NCBI RefSeq assembly: GCF_000429025.1
Contig: NZ_KE386833.1
Location: forward strand, 944,582-1,008,581
Direction: 5' to 3'
Length of the DNA: 64,000 nucleotides
Source: Actinospineispora spinosispora DSM 44797
GTDB taxonomy: Bacteria > Actinomycetota > Actinomycetes > Mycobacteriales > Pseudonocardiaceae
Positions 32,680-41,123 of the stretch are shown piece by piece. A program made the position numbers and the translations under genes. How positions within the stretch are numbered: the stretch's first letter is position 1; each line of letters begins with the position of its first letter. The notes below the pieces were generated by a model. The model did not search any database. It was not told the origin of the DNA and was given only the letters and a program-made list of their open reading frames with translations.

Positions 32680-33435
32680 ATGGGTGCACCTGAAGGAATG
32701 GACTGGTCCTGGGCGGTAGCGACCGGTGGCGCGCTGAGCCGCCGCCAGCGCCGTCAACTGCTCACTCCGCTGCTGCGGACCGCGGTCGCCTATTCCGCCA
32801 CCCGGGCTCGCCTGGCGGTGGGACGGCGGGGCAGCGGCGGGGTCGATCTGGACGCGCTGCGGTGGCCGGACTCGAAGCTTGCCCGCGCGGCGGAGGAAGA
32901 GGCAAGGGAGACCTGCTCGGCGGACGTACTCGCGCACTGTTACCGCACCTACCTGTTCGGTCTCTCGCTGGCCGCGATCGACGGCGCCGCCGTCGACGAG
33001 GAGCTGTGCTACGTCGCCTGCCTGCTGCACGACCTCAATCTGGGCGACCCCACCCCGGCCCGATGCTTCGCGGTGGTCGGCGGCGAGCGGGCCGAGCGGT
33101 TCGCGCTCGACCACGGCGAGCCGGTGGACCGCGCGGCGACGATCGGCGCCGCGATCGGCGGGCACCTCACCGGAGGCCAGAACGAGGACCTGTCCCACCC
33201 GGGCGGCGTCGTCTCCGGGGGCGCGTTCGTCGATGTCACGGGGACCCGCATCGACGAGCTGAGCGCCGGCTGGGTCGACTCGCTGCTCACCCGCTACCCG
33301 CGCCACGACTTCAAGCGACGCCTGCGGACGTACTGGGCGAGCGAGTCGGCTGCCGTCCCCGAGGGTCGCGCGCGCCATCTCACCCGCACCGTCGGATTTC
33401 CGCTGCTCGTGCGGCTGGCACCGTTCCCCGAGTGA
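32680..33435 (+). CDS. HD-domain protein, cyanamide-hydratase-like
   Basis: A 251-residue HD-domain protein: HCYRTYLFGLSLAAIDGAAVDEELCYVACLLHDLNLGD carries the H...HD metal ligands, followed by ALDHGEPVDRAATIGAAIGGHL. The spacing resembles the cyanamide-hydratase/HD group. The ATG at 32680 is chosen; an ATG at 32698 directly after AAGGA is possible. It converges on the RpiR gene with 21 bp between stops. The substrate is unknown. Confidence 0.78.
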   Translation: MGAPEGMDWSWAVATGGALSRRQRRQLLTPLLRTAVAYSATRARLAVGRRGSGGVDLDALRWPDSKLARAAEEEARETCSADVLAHCYRTYLFGLSLAAIDGAAVDEELCYVACLLHDLNLGDPTPARCFAVVGGERAERFALDHGEPVDRAATIGAAIGGHLTGGQNEDLSHPGGVVSGGAFVDVTGTRIDELSAGWVDSLLTRYPRHDFKRRLRTYWASESAAVPEGRARHLTRTVGFPLLVRLAPFPE

Positions 33436-33456
33436 GCGTGGGCCTACGGAACGGCG

Positions 33457-34326
33457 CTAGATGCGGTGGTCGGTGAGGGCGTCGGCGGCGAGCTGCTGGG
33501 CGGCCTTGGCCCGGTCGAGGTCGGCGAGATAGACCGCGACGTACAGGGCGTCGAGGACGGCGATGTGGGCGATACGGCTGGTGATGGCCTCCATGCGGTA
33601 GTCGGTTTCGCGGGAGCCCGCGACGAGGGCGACGTCGACCAGCTCGGTGAGGGGTGAGTTGAAGAAGCTGGTGATCGCGATGGTGGTCGCGCCCGCCTCG
33701 CGGGCGGCGCCGACGGAGCCGAGGGTCTCGCGGGTCTGGCCGGTGTGGCTGAAGCACAGGCAGACGGCTCCGGGGCGTAGGAGCCTGGCGGTGACGTGTT
33801 GGACGTGGGCGTCGGCGGGTGCCTCGGCGGGTAGGCCGGCGCTCCTGAAGCGGTAGCCGGCGTCCTGGGCCAGTGGCGCGGAGGTGCCGACGCCGAGGCA
33901 CAGGAGCTGGCCTGCGTCTCGTACCAGGGTGACCGCCCGGCTGAACGCGACGGGGTCGACCGTGGCCGCCGCGGCGGTCACCGCGGTCGCGGTGCTGGTG
34001 AGGACCTTGCCGAGGATCGTGGGCGGCGGATCGTCGGCGGTGACGTCCTCGTGGAGCCCACGCTCGGGTGGGATGGTCTCGGCGGCGAGCCGAATCTTCA
34101 GGTCGGCGAAGCCGCGCAGGCCGATGTCCTGGCAGAACCGCACGACGGTGGCGACCGAGGTGTCGGTGGCGGTGGCGAGGTCGGTCACCGTGAGGTGGAT
34201 GACGTCCAGCGGGTTGTCCAGGATCGCCTGGGCGATACGCCGTCCCCTGGCGGTGAGCGCGGGCATGCCGGCCCGGATGTGGGCCACGACCGAGCCGGGG
34301 GTCGGTTCCGGGGAGACCGTGCTCAT
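33457..34326 (-). CDS. RpiR/MurR-family regulator with SIS domain
   Basis: A 289-residue regulator with an N-terminal RpiR helix-turn-helix (GMPALTARGRRIAQAILDN; VTDLATATDTSVATVVRFCQDIGLRGFADLK) and a C-terminal SIS phosphosugar-binding domain (LLCLGVGTSAPLAQDAGYRF; VCLCFSHTGQTRETLG). It lies 34 bp downstream of the core-MetE gene on the same strand. A perfect palindrome in the divergent promoter region at 35605 is its probable operator. SIS domains usually sense phosphorylated compounds, which suits the phosphonate-type genes nearby (inference). Confidence 0.88.
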   Translation of the reverse strand: MSTVSPEPTPGSVVAHIRAGMPALTARGRRIAQAILDNPLDVIHLTVTDLATATDTSVATVVRFCQDIGLRGFADLKIRLAAETIPPERGLHEDVTADDPPPTILGKVLTSTATAVTAAAATVDPVAFSRAVTLVRDAGQLLCLGVGTSAPLAQDAGYRFRSAGLPAEAPADAHVQHVTARLLRPGAVCLCFSHTGQTRETLGSVGAAREAGATTIAITSFFNSPLTELVDVALVAGSRETDYRMEAITSRIAHIAVLDALYVAVYLADLDRAKAAQQLAADALTDHRI

Positions 34327-34360
34327 GGGGCGAATGATGGCACGGCCGTCCGTCGAGGGC

Positions 34361-35515
34361 TCATGGCCACAGCCGGTCGGTGGCCAGGCGGGCGCCGGCG
34401 GCGAGGGTGTTCAGCTTGGCCCAGGCCAGCGCCGGATCGACGGCCAGGAAGGTGGCGAACGAGGCGAACCCGCAGTCCGTGGCGGCCAGGACGCGTTCAC
34501 GGCCGAGTAGGGAGGCGAACTGGACGATCCGGTCGGCCACCAGCTCGGGGTGTTCGATGTAGACGCTCGAGGTGTCGATCACGCCGGGCATCAGCACCTT
34601 CTCCTCGGGCACGGTGAGGTCCTCGAAGACGCGCCACTCGTGCGCGTGCCGGTGGTTGGCCGCTTCGAAGACCAGACCGTTCGGGCGTAGCCGCAGGATC
34701 GTGTCGATGATGTCGCGCAGCTCGACGTCGCGGTGATGAGGACCCTGGTAGTTGCCGTAGCACAGGTGGACCCGGACCAGGTCGGGGTCGATGTCGCGGA
34801 CCGCGTGGTTGATCGCCTCCACGTGGATCTCGGCGCGACGCCGGAACCCGTCGAGGTCGAGGTGCGTGTAGAGGATGTGGCGGCCCATGGCCAGGTCCGG
34901 AGCGTCGATCTGCAGGATGAGGCCGGCGTCGGCGATCGCCCGGTACTCCTCGCGCATCGCGTCGGCCAGGGCGAACAGGTAGTCGTCCGGGGTGGGGTAG
35001 TGCTCGTTGGGCAGGTAGAGCGCGATGACTCCGGGTGAGGCCGCGTTCAGGAACGGTTCGACGGCCGGCTCGGCGCCCAGCGCGGCGCGGAAGTTGTCCA
35101 GATCGGTCCGCAGGTCCGCATGGCCGGTGTAGGTGACCTCGTCGACGCACGTGGGGGTCGCGGTCGCCAGCCCGGAGAGGGAGGCCTCGGCCATACCCGG
35201 GTAGTCGTCGAGGTCGGCGATGCTCAGGCCGCCACCCTCGGGTACCGGCGCCTCCTCGAAACCGGACAGCCGCTCCTTGGCGTAGGTCGCGTAACCGATC
35301 TTGCTCATCTCGCCGTCGCTGACGACGTCGACGCCGTTCTCGATCTGGGTGCGCACGGTCAGGGCCACCGCGTCGGTGATCGCCGCGGGCAGCGCGTGTT
35401 GCGCCGCCGGCTCCAGCGTGCGGTTCTCCCTGGCCAGGATCATCCCGGCCAGCTCGCCGGGGCGCGGCAGGCTGCCGACATGGGTGGTCAGGGTGCGTTC
35501 GGTGCTGCGTCTCAT
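34361..35515 (-). CDS. Core-MetE / cobalamin-independent methionine synthase II family methyl (or alkyl) transferase
   Basis: A 384-residue barrel matching only the C-terminal catalytic half of MetE. It starts TLTTHVGSLPRPGEL, has NGVDVVSDGEMSKIGY and LQIDAPDLAMG, zinc ligands in VHLCYGNYQG (H and C), a barrel glutamate in FEAANHRHAHE, and the last cysteine in AATDCGFASF. Such short proteins transfer methyl or alkyl groups to thiols from donors other than methyl-folate. ATG at 35515 with GGAG 8 nt upstream. It is divergent from the PhnY/PhnZ-like genes and shares their control region. Confidence 0.82.
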   Translation of the reverse strand: MRRSTERTLTTHVGSLPRPGELAGMILARENRTLEPAAQHALPAAITDAVALTVRTQIENGVDVVSDGEMSKIGYATYAKERLSGFEEAPVPEGGGLSIADLDDYPGMAEASLSGLATATPTCVDEVTYTGHADLRTDLDNFRAALGAEPAVEPFLNAASPGVIALYLPNEHYPTPDDYLFALADAMREEYRAIADAGLILQIDAPDLAMGRHILYTHLDLDGFRRRAEIHVEAINHAVRDIDPDLVRVHLCYGNYQGPHHRDVELRDIIDTILRLRPNGLVFEAANHRHAHEWRVFEDLTVPEEKVLMPGVIDTSSVYIEHPELVADRIVQFASLLGRERVLAATDCGFASFATFLAVDPALAWAKLNTLAAGARLATDRLWP

Positions 35516-35604
35516 CGATGTGTCTCCAGGCTCGCCGGCGGTGGTACGGGTGACGAAGCTAGGGCCGCGGTGAAGCGCGTCACCGAACCTGGAGTGAACA
35601 ACGG

Positions 35605-35618
35605 AATGAAACTTCATT
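35605..35618. promoter_or_regulatory. Perfect palindrome, probable RpiR operator
   Basis: AATGAAACTTCATT is a perfect inverted repeat (AATGAA, spacer AC, TTCATT) in an AT-rich patch of the divergent region between the MetE-like gene and the PhyH gene. TGAA/TTCA half sites are usual for RpiR/MurR regulators, and such a gene ends this cluster. Confidence 0.65.
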
Positions 35619-35727
35619 ACATCTATCTCGGTCAGTGTTGAAGATGTATTCCGTCCGATCTAGCGTGACATCCGCGATGTGGTGGACGGTCACCGATCGC
35701 TCTCTCGACCGATCGGGGATGCACACG

Positions 35728-36534
35728 ATGACCACAGGACCAGGGCAGCCGCCGACCGTGGACGGGCTCGACGTCGCCGCCTTCCGGCGCGACGGCCATG
35801 TGTCGGTGCCGGACTTCCTCACCGACGCCCGGTTGCACAGCCTGCGTGGCTGGGTGAGCGAGATCGAGGCGTGGCCCGAGGACGGGGGTGGGTGGTTCCA
35901 GCACGACGAGCTGGGCGAGCGAGGTGTCGTGCGGACCCGCACGGAGAACTTCTCGCCGTTCCACGACCGGCTGTGCGCGCTCGTGACCACCGGCGCACTT
36001 CCGGCGATGGCCGGACTGCTGCTGGGCGAGCCGGCGGTCCTGTACAAGGAGAAGGTCAACTACAAGCACCCGGGTGGTGCGGGTTTCGCCGCGCACCAGG
36101 ATGCACCTGCCTACCCCCACCTGCCGGTGAGCGTGAGCTGCCTGCTCGCGGTGGACGACGCGGGCGTCGAGAACGGTTGCCTGGAGCTCGCCTCGGGGAT
36201 GCACCAGCGGCTGCTGCCCACCGACGACGACGGGTGCGTCCACCCGGACGTCGCCGAAGACCTGACCTGGGACCCGGTGCCCGTCACCGCGGGGTCGCTG
36301 TTGTGGTTCCACAGCCACACCCCGCACCGCAGCGCCGCCAACTCGTCCGACCGGTCCCGCCGTGCCCTGTACCTGACCTACAACGCGCTGTCGGTGGGCG
36401 ACCTCCGGGAGGCCTACTACACGGACAAACGTGCCGCCTTCGCCGCGCTCGGCGGCAGCGGCGTCGCCGGGGCCCAGCGGGTCAGCCTCATCGGCCACTT
36501 CCAGGGCATCGCGCCGCCCAGGAGCCCACGATGA
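35728..36534 (+). CDS. PhyH-family Fe(II)/2-oxoglutarate dioxygenase, PhnY/TmpA-like
   Basis: A 268-residue phytanoyl-CoA-dioxygenase-family protein with iron ligands H123 and D125 (AAHQDAPAYPH) and H200 (SHTPHRS), then the 2-oxoglutarate arginine near RRALYLTYN. PVTAGSLLWFHSHTPHRSAAN and VKEKVNYKHPGG-like features (YKEKVNYKHPGG) recall PhnY and TmpA, which hydroxylate the carbon next to phosphorus in aminophosphonates. The ATG at 35728 has GGGGA 8 nt upstream; 35719 is an alternative. Its stop overlaps the HD-oxygenase start (ATGA), the same gene order as phnY-phnZ. Confidence 0.82.
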   Translation: MTTGPGQPPTVDGLDVAAFRRDGHVSVPDFLTDARLHSLRGWVSEIEAWPEDGGGWFQHDELGERGVVRTRTENFSPFHDRLCALVTTGALPAMAGLLLGEPAVLYKEKVNYKHPGGAGFAAHQDAPAYPHLPVSVSCLLAVDDAGVENGCLELASGMHQRLLPTDDDGCVHPDVAEDLTWDPVPVTAGSLLWFHSHTPHRSAANSSDRSRRALYLTYNALSVGDLREAYYTDKRAAFAALGGSGVAGAQRVSLIGHFQGIAPPRSPR

Positions 36535-37124
36535 ACGCGCCCCTGCCGTGGCCGCCGCCCACCTCCGCGTCCGACGTGGTGGATGCCCTGTTCACCCTCT
36601 ACGCCGACCGGGGAGCCACGTACTACGACGAGGCGGTGACCCAGACCGAACACGCGCTGCAGACCGCGGCGCTCGCCGAGGCCGACGAGGCACCCACGGA
36701 GCTGGTCGTGGCTGCCCTGCTCCACGACGTCGGTCATCTGCTGGTCGGCGAACACACCGGCCACGCCGGATTCCTCGCCGACGACCAGCGGCACGAGCGG
36801 ATCGCCTCGTCCGTTCTCGGCCGTTGGTTCCCGTCGTCGGTGATCGGGCCGATCGCCCTTCACGTGCCGGCCAAGCGTTACCTCGTGGCCACCGACCCGG
36901 GGTACGCCGCCTCGCTGTCGACCGCCTCGACACGCAGCCTCGCAGTACAGGGCGGCCCGATGAGCAGCGCCGAATCCGCCGCGTTCAGCAGGCGGCGCTA
37001 CGCCAACGAGGCCTGCCGGTTGCGCCGCTGGGACGACCGGGCCAAGACCGAGGGACTGCGGACCGCGCCGGTCGAGCATTACCGGGACGCCGTGCGCGGC
37101 CTCGTACGCCTGGAGGAGCGATGA
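36531..37124 (+). CDS. PhnZ/TmpB-like HD-domain mixed-valent diiron oxygenase
   Basis: A 197-residue HD-domain protein. The set Y31-x2-E34, H41, H65-D66, H69, H88, H111-x3-K115 and D168 mirrors the gating tyrosine/glutamate, iron ligands and phosphonate-binding lysine of PhnZ; the local motifs are TYYDEAVTQTEHALQ and HVPAKRY. PhnZ uses O2 to cleave the C-P bond of a 1-hydroxyphosphonate, releasing phosphate and an acid. The ATG overlaps the PhyH stop and the stop overlaps the next ATG, so all three genes are coupled. Confidence 0.84.
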   Translation: MNAPLPWPPPTSASDVVDALFTLYADRGATYYDEAVTQTEHALQTAALAEADEAPTELVVAALLHDVGHLLVGEHTGHAGFLADDQRHERIASSVLGRWFPSSVIGPIALHVPAKRYLVATDPGYAASLSTASTRSLAVQGGPMSSAESAAFSRRRYANEACRLRRWDDRAKTEGLRTAPVEHYRDAVRGLVRLEER

Positions 37125-37957
37125 ACCCGGCCGCGAACGGATCAGGTCCGATGACGGTTCTGGCGGTGGGCGACGTCGTCGGTGCCGAAGCCGCGACCTG
37201 GCTGGCCGGGCGTCTCCCCGAGCTGCGCGAGCGGCACGAGGTCGACTGGGTGGTCGTCAACGCGGAGAACTGTGCCGTCACCGGTCCCTCGCCGATGGAC
37301 GGATTCGGCATGACCGTCGAGGTGATCGACACCCTGCTCGCCGGCGGGGTGGACGCCGTCACCGGGGGCAACCACTCGTGGGACGGCCCCGATGTGGACG
37401 AGGTGCTGGCCTACCCCCAGGTCGTGCGCCCGATCAACCTGGACGAGACCCGAGGCCGGGGGCTGCTGACCCTGCGGCGGGCCGACCGGACGCTGACGGT
37501 GCTCAACCTGCTCAGCCCGACCGCCGCCCTCCCGGGGATGAAGGCGCCACAGCCGGCACCCCTGTGGCCCGCGTGGACGAACCTGCGCGCGACCGAGCCG
37601 CTTCCCGGGGCGATCCTCATCGACCTGCACGGCGAGTCGCCCTGGGAGAAGGCCTCGTTCGCCGCCGCGCTGGACGGGGAGATCAGCGCCCTGCTCGGTA
37701 CGCACACCCACGACCCGACCCTGCGTGGCCACATCCTGCCCGCCGGAACCGGTTACCTGACCGAGCTCGGCATGACCGGGCGCCTGGGGTTCACCGGTGG
37801 TGGCTTCGACCCCGCGCACTTCGCCGCCCGGCTACGCGGCGAGGACCACACCGCACTTCCTCCTTACCGGCTGGCCACGGGCGAGCTCTCGCTCGGTGCC
37901 GTCGTGGTGCGCGTGGACGCGACCGGTGCAACCACGTCGATCACCCGGGTCCACTAG
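37121..37957 (+). CDS. YmdB-like metallophosphoesterase
   Basis: A 278-residue calcineurin-like phosphoesterase of the YmdB (PF13277) type. It has D18 in VGDVVGAEAATWL, E49-N50 in VVNAENCAVTG, N84 in GGNHSWD, then IDLHGESPWEK and GTHTHDPT supplying the metal histidines. YmdB members hydrolyse cyclic nucleotides or phosphodiesters. GGAGG and a 4 nt overlap tie it to the PhnZ-like gene. Here it may open a phosphonate ester before the oxidative steps, a role that would be new for the family; this is inference. Confidence 0.82.
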   Translation: MNPAANGSGPMTVLAVGDVVGAEAATWLAGRLPELRERHEVDWVVVNAENCAVTGPSPMDGFGMTVEVIDTLLAGGVDAVTGGNHSWDGPDVDEVLAYPQVVRPINLDETRGRGLLTLRRADRTLTVLNLLSPTAALPGMKAPQPAPLWPAWTNLRATEPLPGAILIDLHGESPWEKASFAAALDGEISALLGTHTHDPTLRGHILPAGTGYLTELGMTGRLGFTGGGFDPAHFAARLRGEDHTALPPYRLATGELSLGAVVVRVDATGATTSITRVH

Positions 37958-38028
37958 TTCGGCGACGCGACACGGTCCACGGCGTGCCGGAAGATGGACC
38001 TGATGGACGACCCTGGTGAGGAGAACGG

Positions 38029-38769
38029 ATGACCGAGCCGTCGGTGTTGGTACTGCAGCACATCGCCTGTGAGCCTCCCGCGCTGTTCGAGGACGTTCTC
38101 CGCGCGCGAGGGGTGGAGCTGACCCGTGTCGAGGTCGACGAGGGCGAGCCGATCCCGGAGCTGCGCGACTTCGCGGCGGTGATCGCGATGGGCGGCCCGA
38201 TGGGGGCGTACGAGGACGAGCGCCTTCCCTGGTTGGTGGCGGAGAAGGCGGCCATCCGGCGCGCGGTGGAGGCCGGCGTGCCGTTCTGGGGCGTGTGCCT
38301 CGGGGCGCAGCTGCTCGCCGCCGCCCTCGGCGCCCGGGTGTACCGGGGCGCCGAGCCTGAGGTGGGGGTCAGCCCGGTGCGGATCACGGCGGCGGGAGCC
38401 TCGGATCCGGTGTTCGGTGGGCTGCCCCCGGAGTTCCCCTCCCTGCAGTGGCACGGTGACACGTTCGACCTGCCGGCCGGCGCGGTACTGCTGGCCGAGT
38501 CGGATGCCTATCCGCACCAGGCGTTCGTCGTCGGACGTGCCTACGGACTGCAGTTCCACCTGGAGGTCACCCCGGGGCTGGCGGCGCAATGGGCCGCGGT
38601 GCCCGAGTACGCCGCCTCCCTGGAAGCGGTGAAGGGTCCCGGCGCCGCCGAAGACCTGCTCGAGGCCATCACGCGTTCGGCCGGGGAGACGGCCGCGCTG
38701 GCGATGCCGCTGTTCGAGCGGTGGCTCGACGAGGTCGTGGCGCCCGCCGCGTCAGTCGGCCCGGCGTAG
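38029..38769 (+). CDS. Class I glutamine amidotransferase (GMP-synthase-like)
   Basis: A 246-residue class I amidotransferase domain protein with FAAVIAMGGPMGAYED, nucleophile Cys in FWGVCLGAQLLA and the histidine/glutamate pair in LQFHLEVTPG. It resembles the stand-alone GMP-synthase-like group, some of which are gamma-glutamyl hydrolases. GAGGAG is 5 nt upstream of the ATG. It lies 71 bp after the YmdB-like gene, so membership of that operon is possible. Its 3' end overlaps the convergent enoyl-CoA hydratase gene by 18 nt. Confidence 0.85.
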   Translation: MTEPSVLVLQHIACEPPALFEDVLRARGVELTRVEVDEGEPIPELRDFAAVIAMGGPMGAYEDERLPWLVAEKAAIRRAVEAGVPFWGVCLGAQLLAAALGARVYRGAEPEVGVSPVRITAAGASDPVFGGLPPEFPSLQWHGDTFDLPAGAVLLAESDAYPHQAFVVGRAYGLQFHLEVTPGLAAQWAAVPEYAASLEAVKGPGAAEDLLEAITRSAGETAALAMPLFERWLDEVVAPAASVGPA

Positions 38770-39450
38770 TGCGGCGACGGCGAGGCGATCGATGCTGGTC
38801 TCCAGCGCCTGGTCGTCGTCGAGCGACCGCATCGCACGCAGCATGTCCTTGATCTCGGCATGGATTCGGGGTGGGCCCGCCAGCAGGGTCTGAATTCGGC
38901 GGTCCACCTCCGAGTCCAGGTCGGCCGGGGGCACGACGTCGTTGAGCAGGTCGAGCGCGCGGGCCCGGTCGGCGTCGATCGGGGCGCCGGTCGCGGTCAT
39001 CCAGAACGCCTCGCGTTCACCGACCAGCCGAGGTAGCCAGGCCAGCCCCAGCGCCGGGGCGAGGTTGATGTCCACCTCGGGGAAGGAGAACCGGGCCTGC
39101 GAGGCGGCCACCGCGACGTCGCACATCGCCACCAGACCGACGCCGAACCCGGCCGCGTCGCCGTGCACGGAGGCGACCGTGACCAGCGGGCTGTCCCGTA
39201 CCGCCCGGTGCAGCTCGACCAGGGTCGCGGTCTCCGCGCGCAGCTCGGCGGGTGTGGTCGCGGCCCGCTCCCGGCCGAGACAGAACGCCCCGCCCGCCCC
39301 GCGCAGCCGCAGGACGTGCGCGCCGGAGGGCGGATGACGCAACAGGGCGGCGAGCTCGACACAGGCCGCCACGGTCAGGAGGTTCCCCGGCGGCGCGTTC
39401 AGCTCCACCTCGATCAGGCGGCCGTCTCCGGGTGTGGTGATCGTGATCAT
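38752..39450 (-). CDS. Enoyl-CoA hydratase/isomerase family protein
   Basis: A 232-residue crotonase-fold protein. It has HVLRLRGAGGAFCLGRERA (first oxyanion-hole segment), VASVHGDAAGFGVGLVAMCDVAVAA (second) and FSFPEVDINLAPALGLAWLPRLVG. The catalytic glutamates of classical hydratases are not evident at both positions, so it may be an isomerase or hydrolase. Its ATG shares one base with the aldehyde dehydrogenase stop (TGATG). Together they form a GntR-controlled unit for an aldehyde or CoA intermediate. Confidence 0.85.
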   Translation of the reverse strand: MITITTPGDGRLIEVELNAPPGNLLTVAACVELAALLRHPPSGAHVLRLRGAGGAFCLGRERAATTPAELRAETATLVELHRAVRDSPLVTVASVHGDAAGFGVGLVAMCDVAVAASQARFSFPEVDINLAPALGLAWLPRLVGEREAFWMTATGAPIDADRARALDLLNDVVPPADLDSEVDRRIQTLLAGPPRIHAEIKDMLRAMRSLDDDQALETSIDRLAVAALRRAD

Positions 39451-40985
39451 CAGTTCAGCCGCTCCGTCGCCACTCCGCCGTACCAGTCGACGTCGTCCGG
39501 TGCGGTGCGCACGGTCACCGCCCGCTGGTAGGTGAAGTCGTTGAACGACTCCCAGCCACCTTCCTTGCCGATGCCGCTGTCCTTCACCCCGCCCCACGGT
39601 GAGCACGGATCGAGCCGGTGGTGGTCGTTGATCCACACCATGCCCACCTCCAGCTGGCCCGCGACCCGATGGGCCCGAGCGACGTCGCGGGTCCACACCG
39701 AGGAACCGAGACCGAAGCTCGAGTCGTTGGCCAGCCGGACCGCATCGGCTTCGTCGTCGAACGGGATGGCGACCACGACCGGTCCGAAGATCTCCTCCTG
39801 GGCCACCCGCATGTCGTTGTGCACGTCGGCCAGGACGGTCGGTTGCACGAAGAACCCGTCCGGGAACCCGGGGACGGACGCCGCCGCGCCACCGCTGGCC
39901 ACCCGGGCACCCTCCTCACGGGCACCGGCGACGTAGCCGAGGATGCGGTCGCGGGCGCGCCCCGAGATGACCGGGCCGAGCTGCGTCTCGGCGAGAGCCG
40001 GGTCGCCGATCCGGATGGTCTCGGCGACCCGGACCAGCGCCGACACGACGTCGTCGTACACCGAACGCTGGATGAGCAGCCTGCTGCCGGCGATGCAGGT
40101 CTGCCCGGCGCCGATGAACCCGCCGAACGCGAGCCCGCGCGCGGTCGCCTCGATGGGCGAGTCCTCGAACACCAGCACCGGCGACTTGCCGCCGAGCTCC
40201 AGCGTCGCCTTGGCGAACCGGCCCGCCGCGGCCAGCGCGATCGCGCGGCCCGGCTCGGTGCCTCCGGTGAACACCGCCTTGCGGACCAGCGGGTGCTCGG
40301 CCAGCGCGGCGCCCGCTGTTGGCCCGAGGCCGGGAACCACGTTGAGCACCCCGTCGGGCAGTCCGGCCTCGCGGGCGATCTGGCCGAGCAGCAGCGCGGT
40401 CAGCGGGGTCTGCTCGGACGGCTTGAGCACCACGCTGTTGCCGGTGGCCAGTGCGGGCGCGACGCTCTTCGACGCGATCATCATCGGGTGGTTGAACGAG
40501 GCGAGTGTCCCGATGACGCCCATCGGATAGCGGGTCAGATAGGAGTGGTACGGCCCGCGCAGGGGAGCGACCGCGCCCCGGTCGGCCAGCAACAGTGCCG
40601 CGTTGTACCGGTACCACTCGGGCAGTCGGGTGATCTGGGCCTTGGTCTCGGTGATCGGCCGGCCGTTGTTCATCGTCTCGAGCCGGTACAGGTCCTCCAT
40701 CCGGGCCTCGATGCCGTCGGCGAACCGGTTGATCGCCCTGGCCCGGTCGTGGATCGCCAGGTCCCGCCAGACCCCGGAGCGGAAGGTCTGCTCGCCGTTG
40801 CGCACGGCGGCATCCACGTCCTCCGGGCTCGCACCCGCCACGTCGACGAACACCTCACCGGTGGCCGGGTTGGTCACCGGGATGCGTTCGGCGTGCCCGT
40901 CGACCTCGCGGCCGCCGATGAGCAGTCCGGTCGGGAGGTCGGCGGGCAGGCCACTGGTCCGCGCGCCCGATTCGGTCACCGTCAT
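39450..40985 (-). CDS. NAD(P)-dependent aldehyde dehydrogenase
   Basis: A 511-residue aldehyde dehydrogenase. It has FNHPMMIASKSVAPALATGNSVVLKPSEQTP (cofactor lysine), FTGGTEPGRAIA, LELGGKSPVLVFED (general-base Glu) and IGAGQTCIAGSRLL with the nucleophilic Cys, ending with EEIFGPVVVAIPF and SPWGGVKDSGIGKEGG. The ATG at 40985 has GAGAGG upstream; a longer in-frame extension runs into the regulator's region and is not used. A pair of GTATAC sites precedes it. Confidence 0.93.
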   Translation of the reverse strand: MTVTESGARTSGLPADLPTGLLIGGREVDGHAERIPVTNPATGEVFVDVAGASPEDVDAAVRNGEQTFRSGVWRDLAIHDRARAINRFADGIEARMEDLYRLETMNNGRPITETKAQITRLPEWYRYNAALLLADRGAVAPLRGPYHSYLTRYPMGVIGTLASFNHPMMIASKSVAPALATGNSVVLKPSEQTPLTALLLGQIAREAGLPDGVLNVVPGLGPTAGAALAEHPLVRKAVFTGGTEPGRAIALAAAGRFAKATLELGGKSPVLVFEDSPIEATARGLAFGGFIGAGQTCIAGSRLLIQRSVYDDVVSALVRVAETIRIGDPALAETQLGPVISGRARDRILGYVAGAREEGARVASGGAAASVPGFPDGFFVQPTVLADVHNDMRVAQEEIFGPVVVAIPFDDEADAVRLANDSSFGLGSSVWTRDVARAHRVAGQLEVGMVWINDHHRLDPCSPWGGVKDSGIGKEGGWESFNDFTYQRAVTVRTAPDDVDWYGGVATERLN

Positions 40986-40998
40986 GCGCTCGCCTCTC

Positions 40999-41024
40999 GT
41001 ATACCAAGTGAGAAATCCGTATAC
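40999..41024. promoter_or_regulatory. Twin GTATAC sites, probable GntR (FCD) operator
   Basis: GTATAC at 40999-41004 and again at 41019-41024, 20 bp apart (two helical turns), lie between the divergent aldehyde dehydrogenase and GntR genes. NGTATACN is the classic core for FadR/FCD regulators. Confidence 0.65.
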
Positions 41025-41123
41025 AGGTGACGGTAAACGGATACGATTGAACACACAACCGATGTGGCCGAGATACTGTGCGGCGTCATCAGCGAGCAGC
41101 GACGTCCAGGAGGGAGCCTGCCG

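Noticed and set aside
35679..36530. Longer version of the PhnZ-like gene starting inside the PhyH gene
   Set aside because: It is an out-of-frame reading of the PhyH gene; the ATG at 36531 overlaps the stop as in the rest of the operon.
36431..37120. Longer version of the YmdB-like gene
   Set aside because: The added part is the PhnZ-like gene read out of frame; the ribosome site and ATG at 37121 fit.
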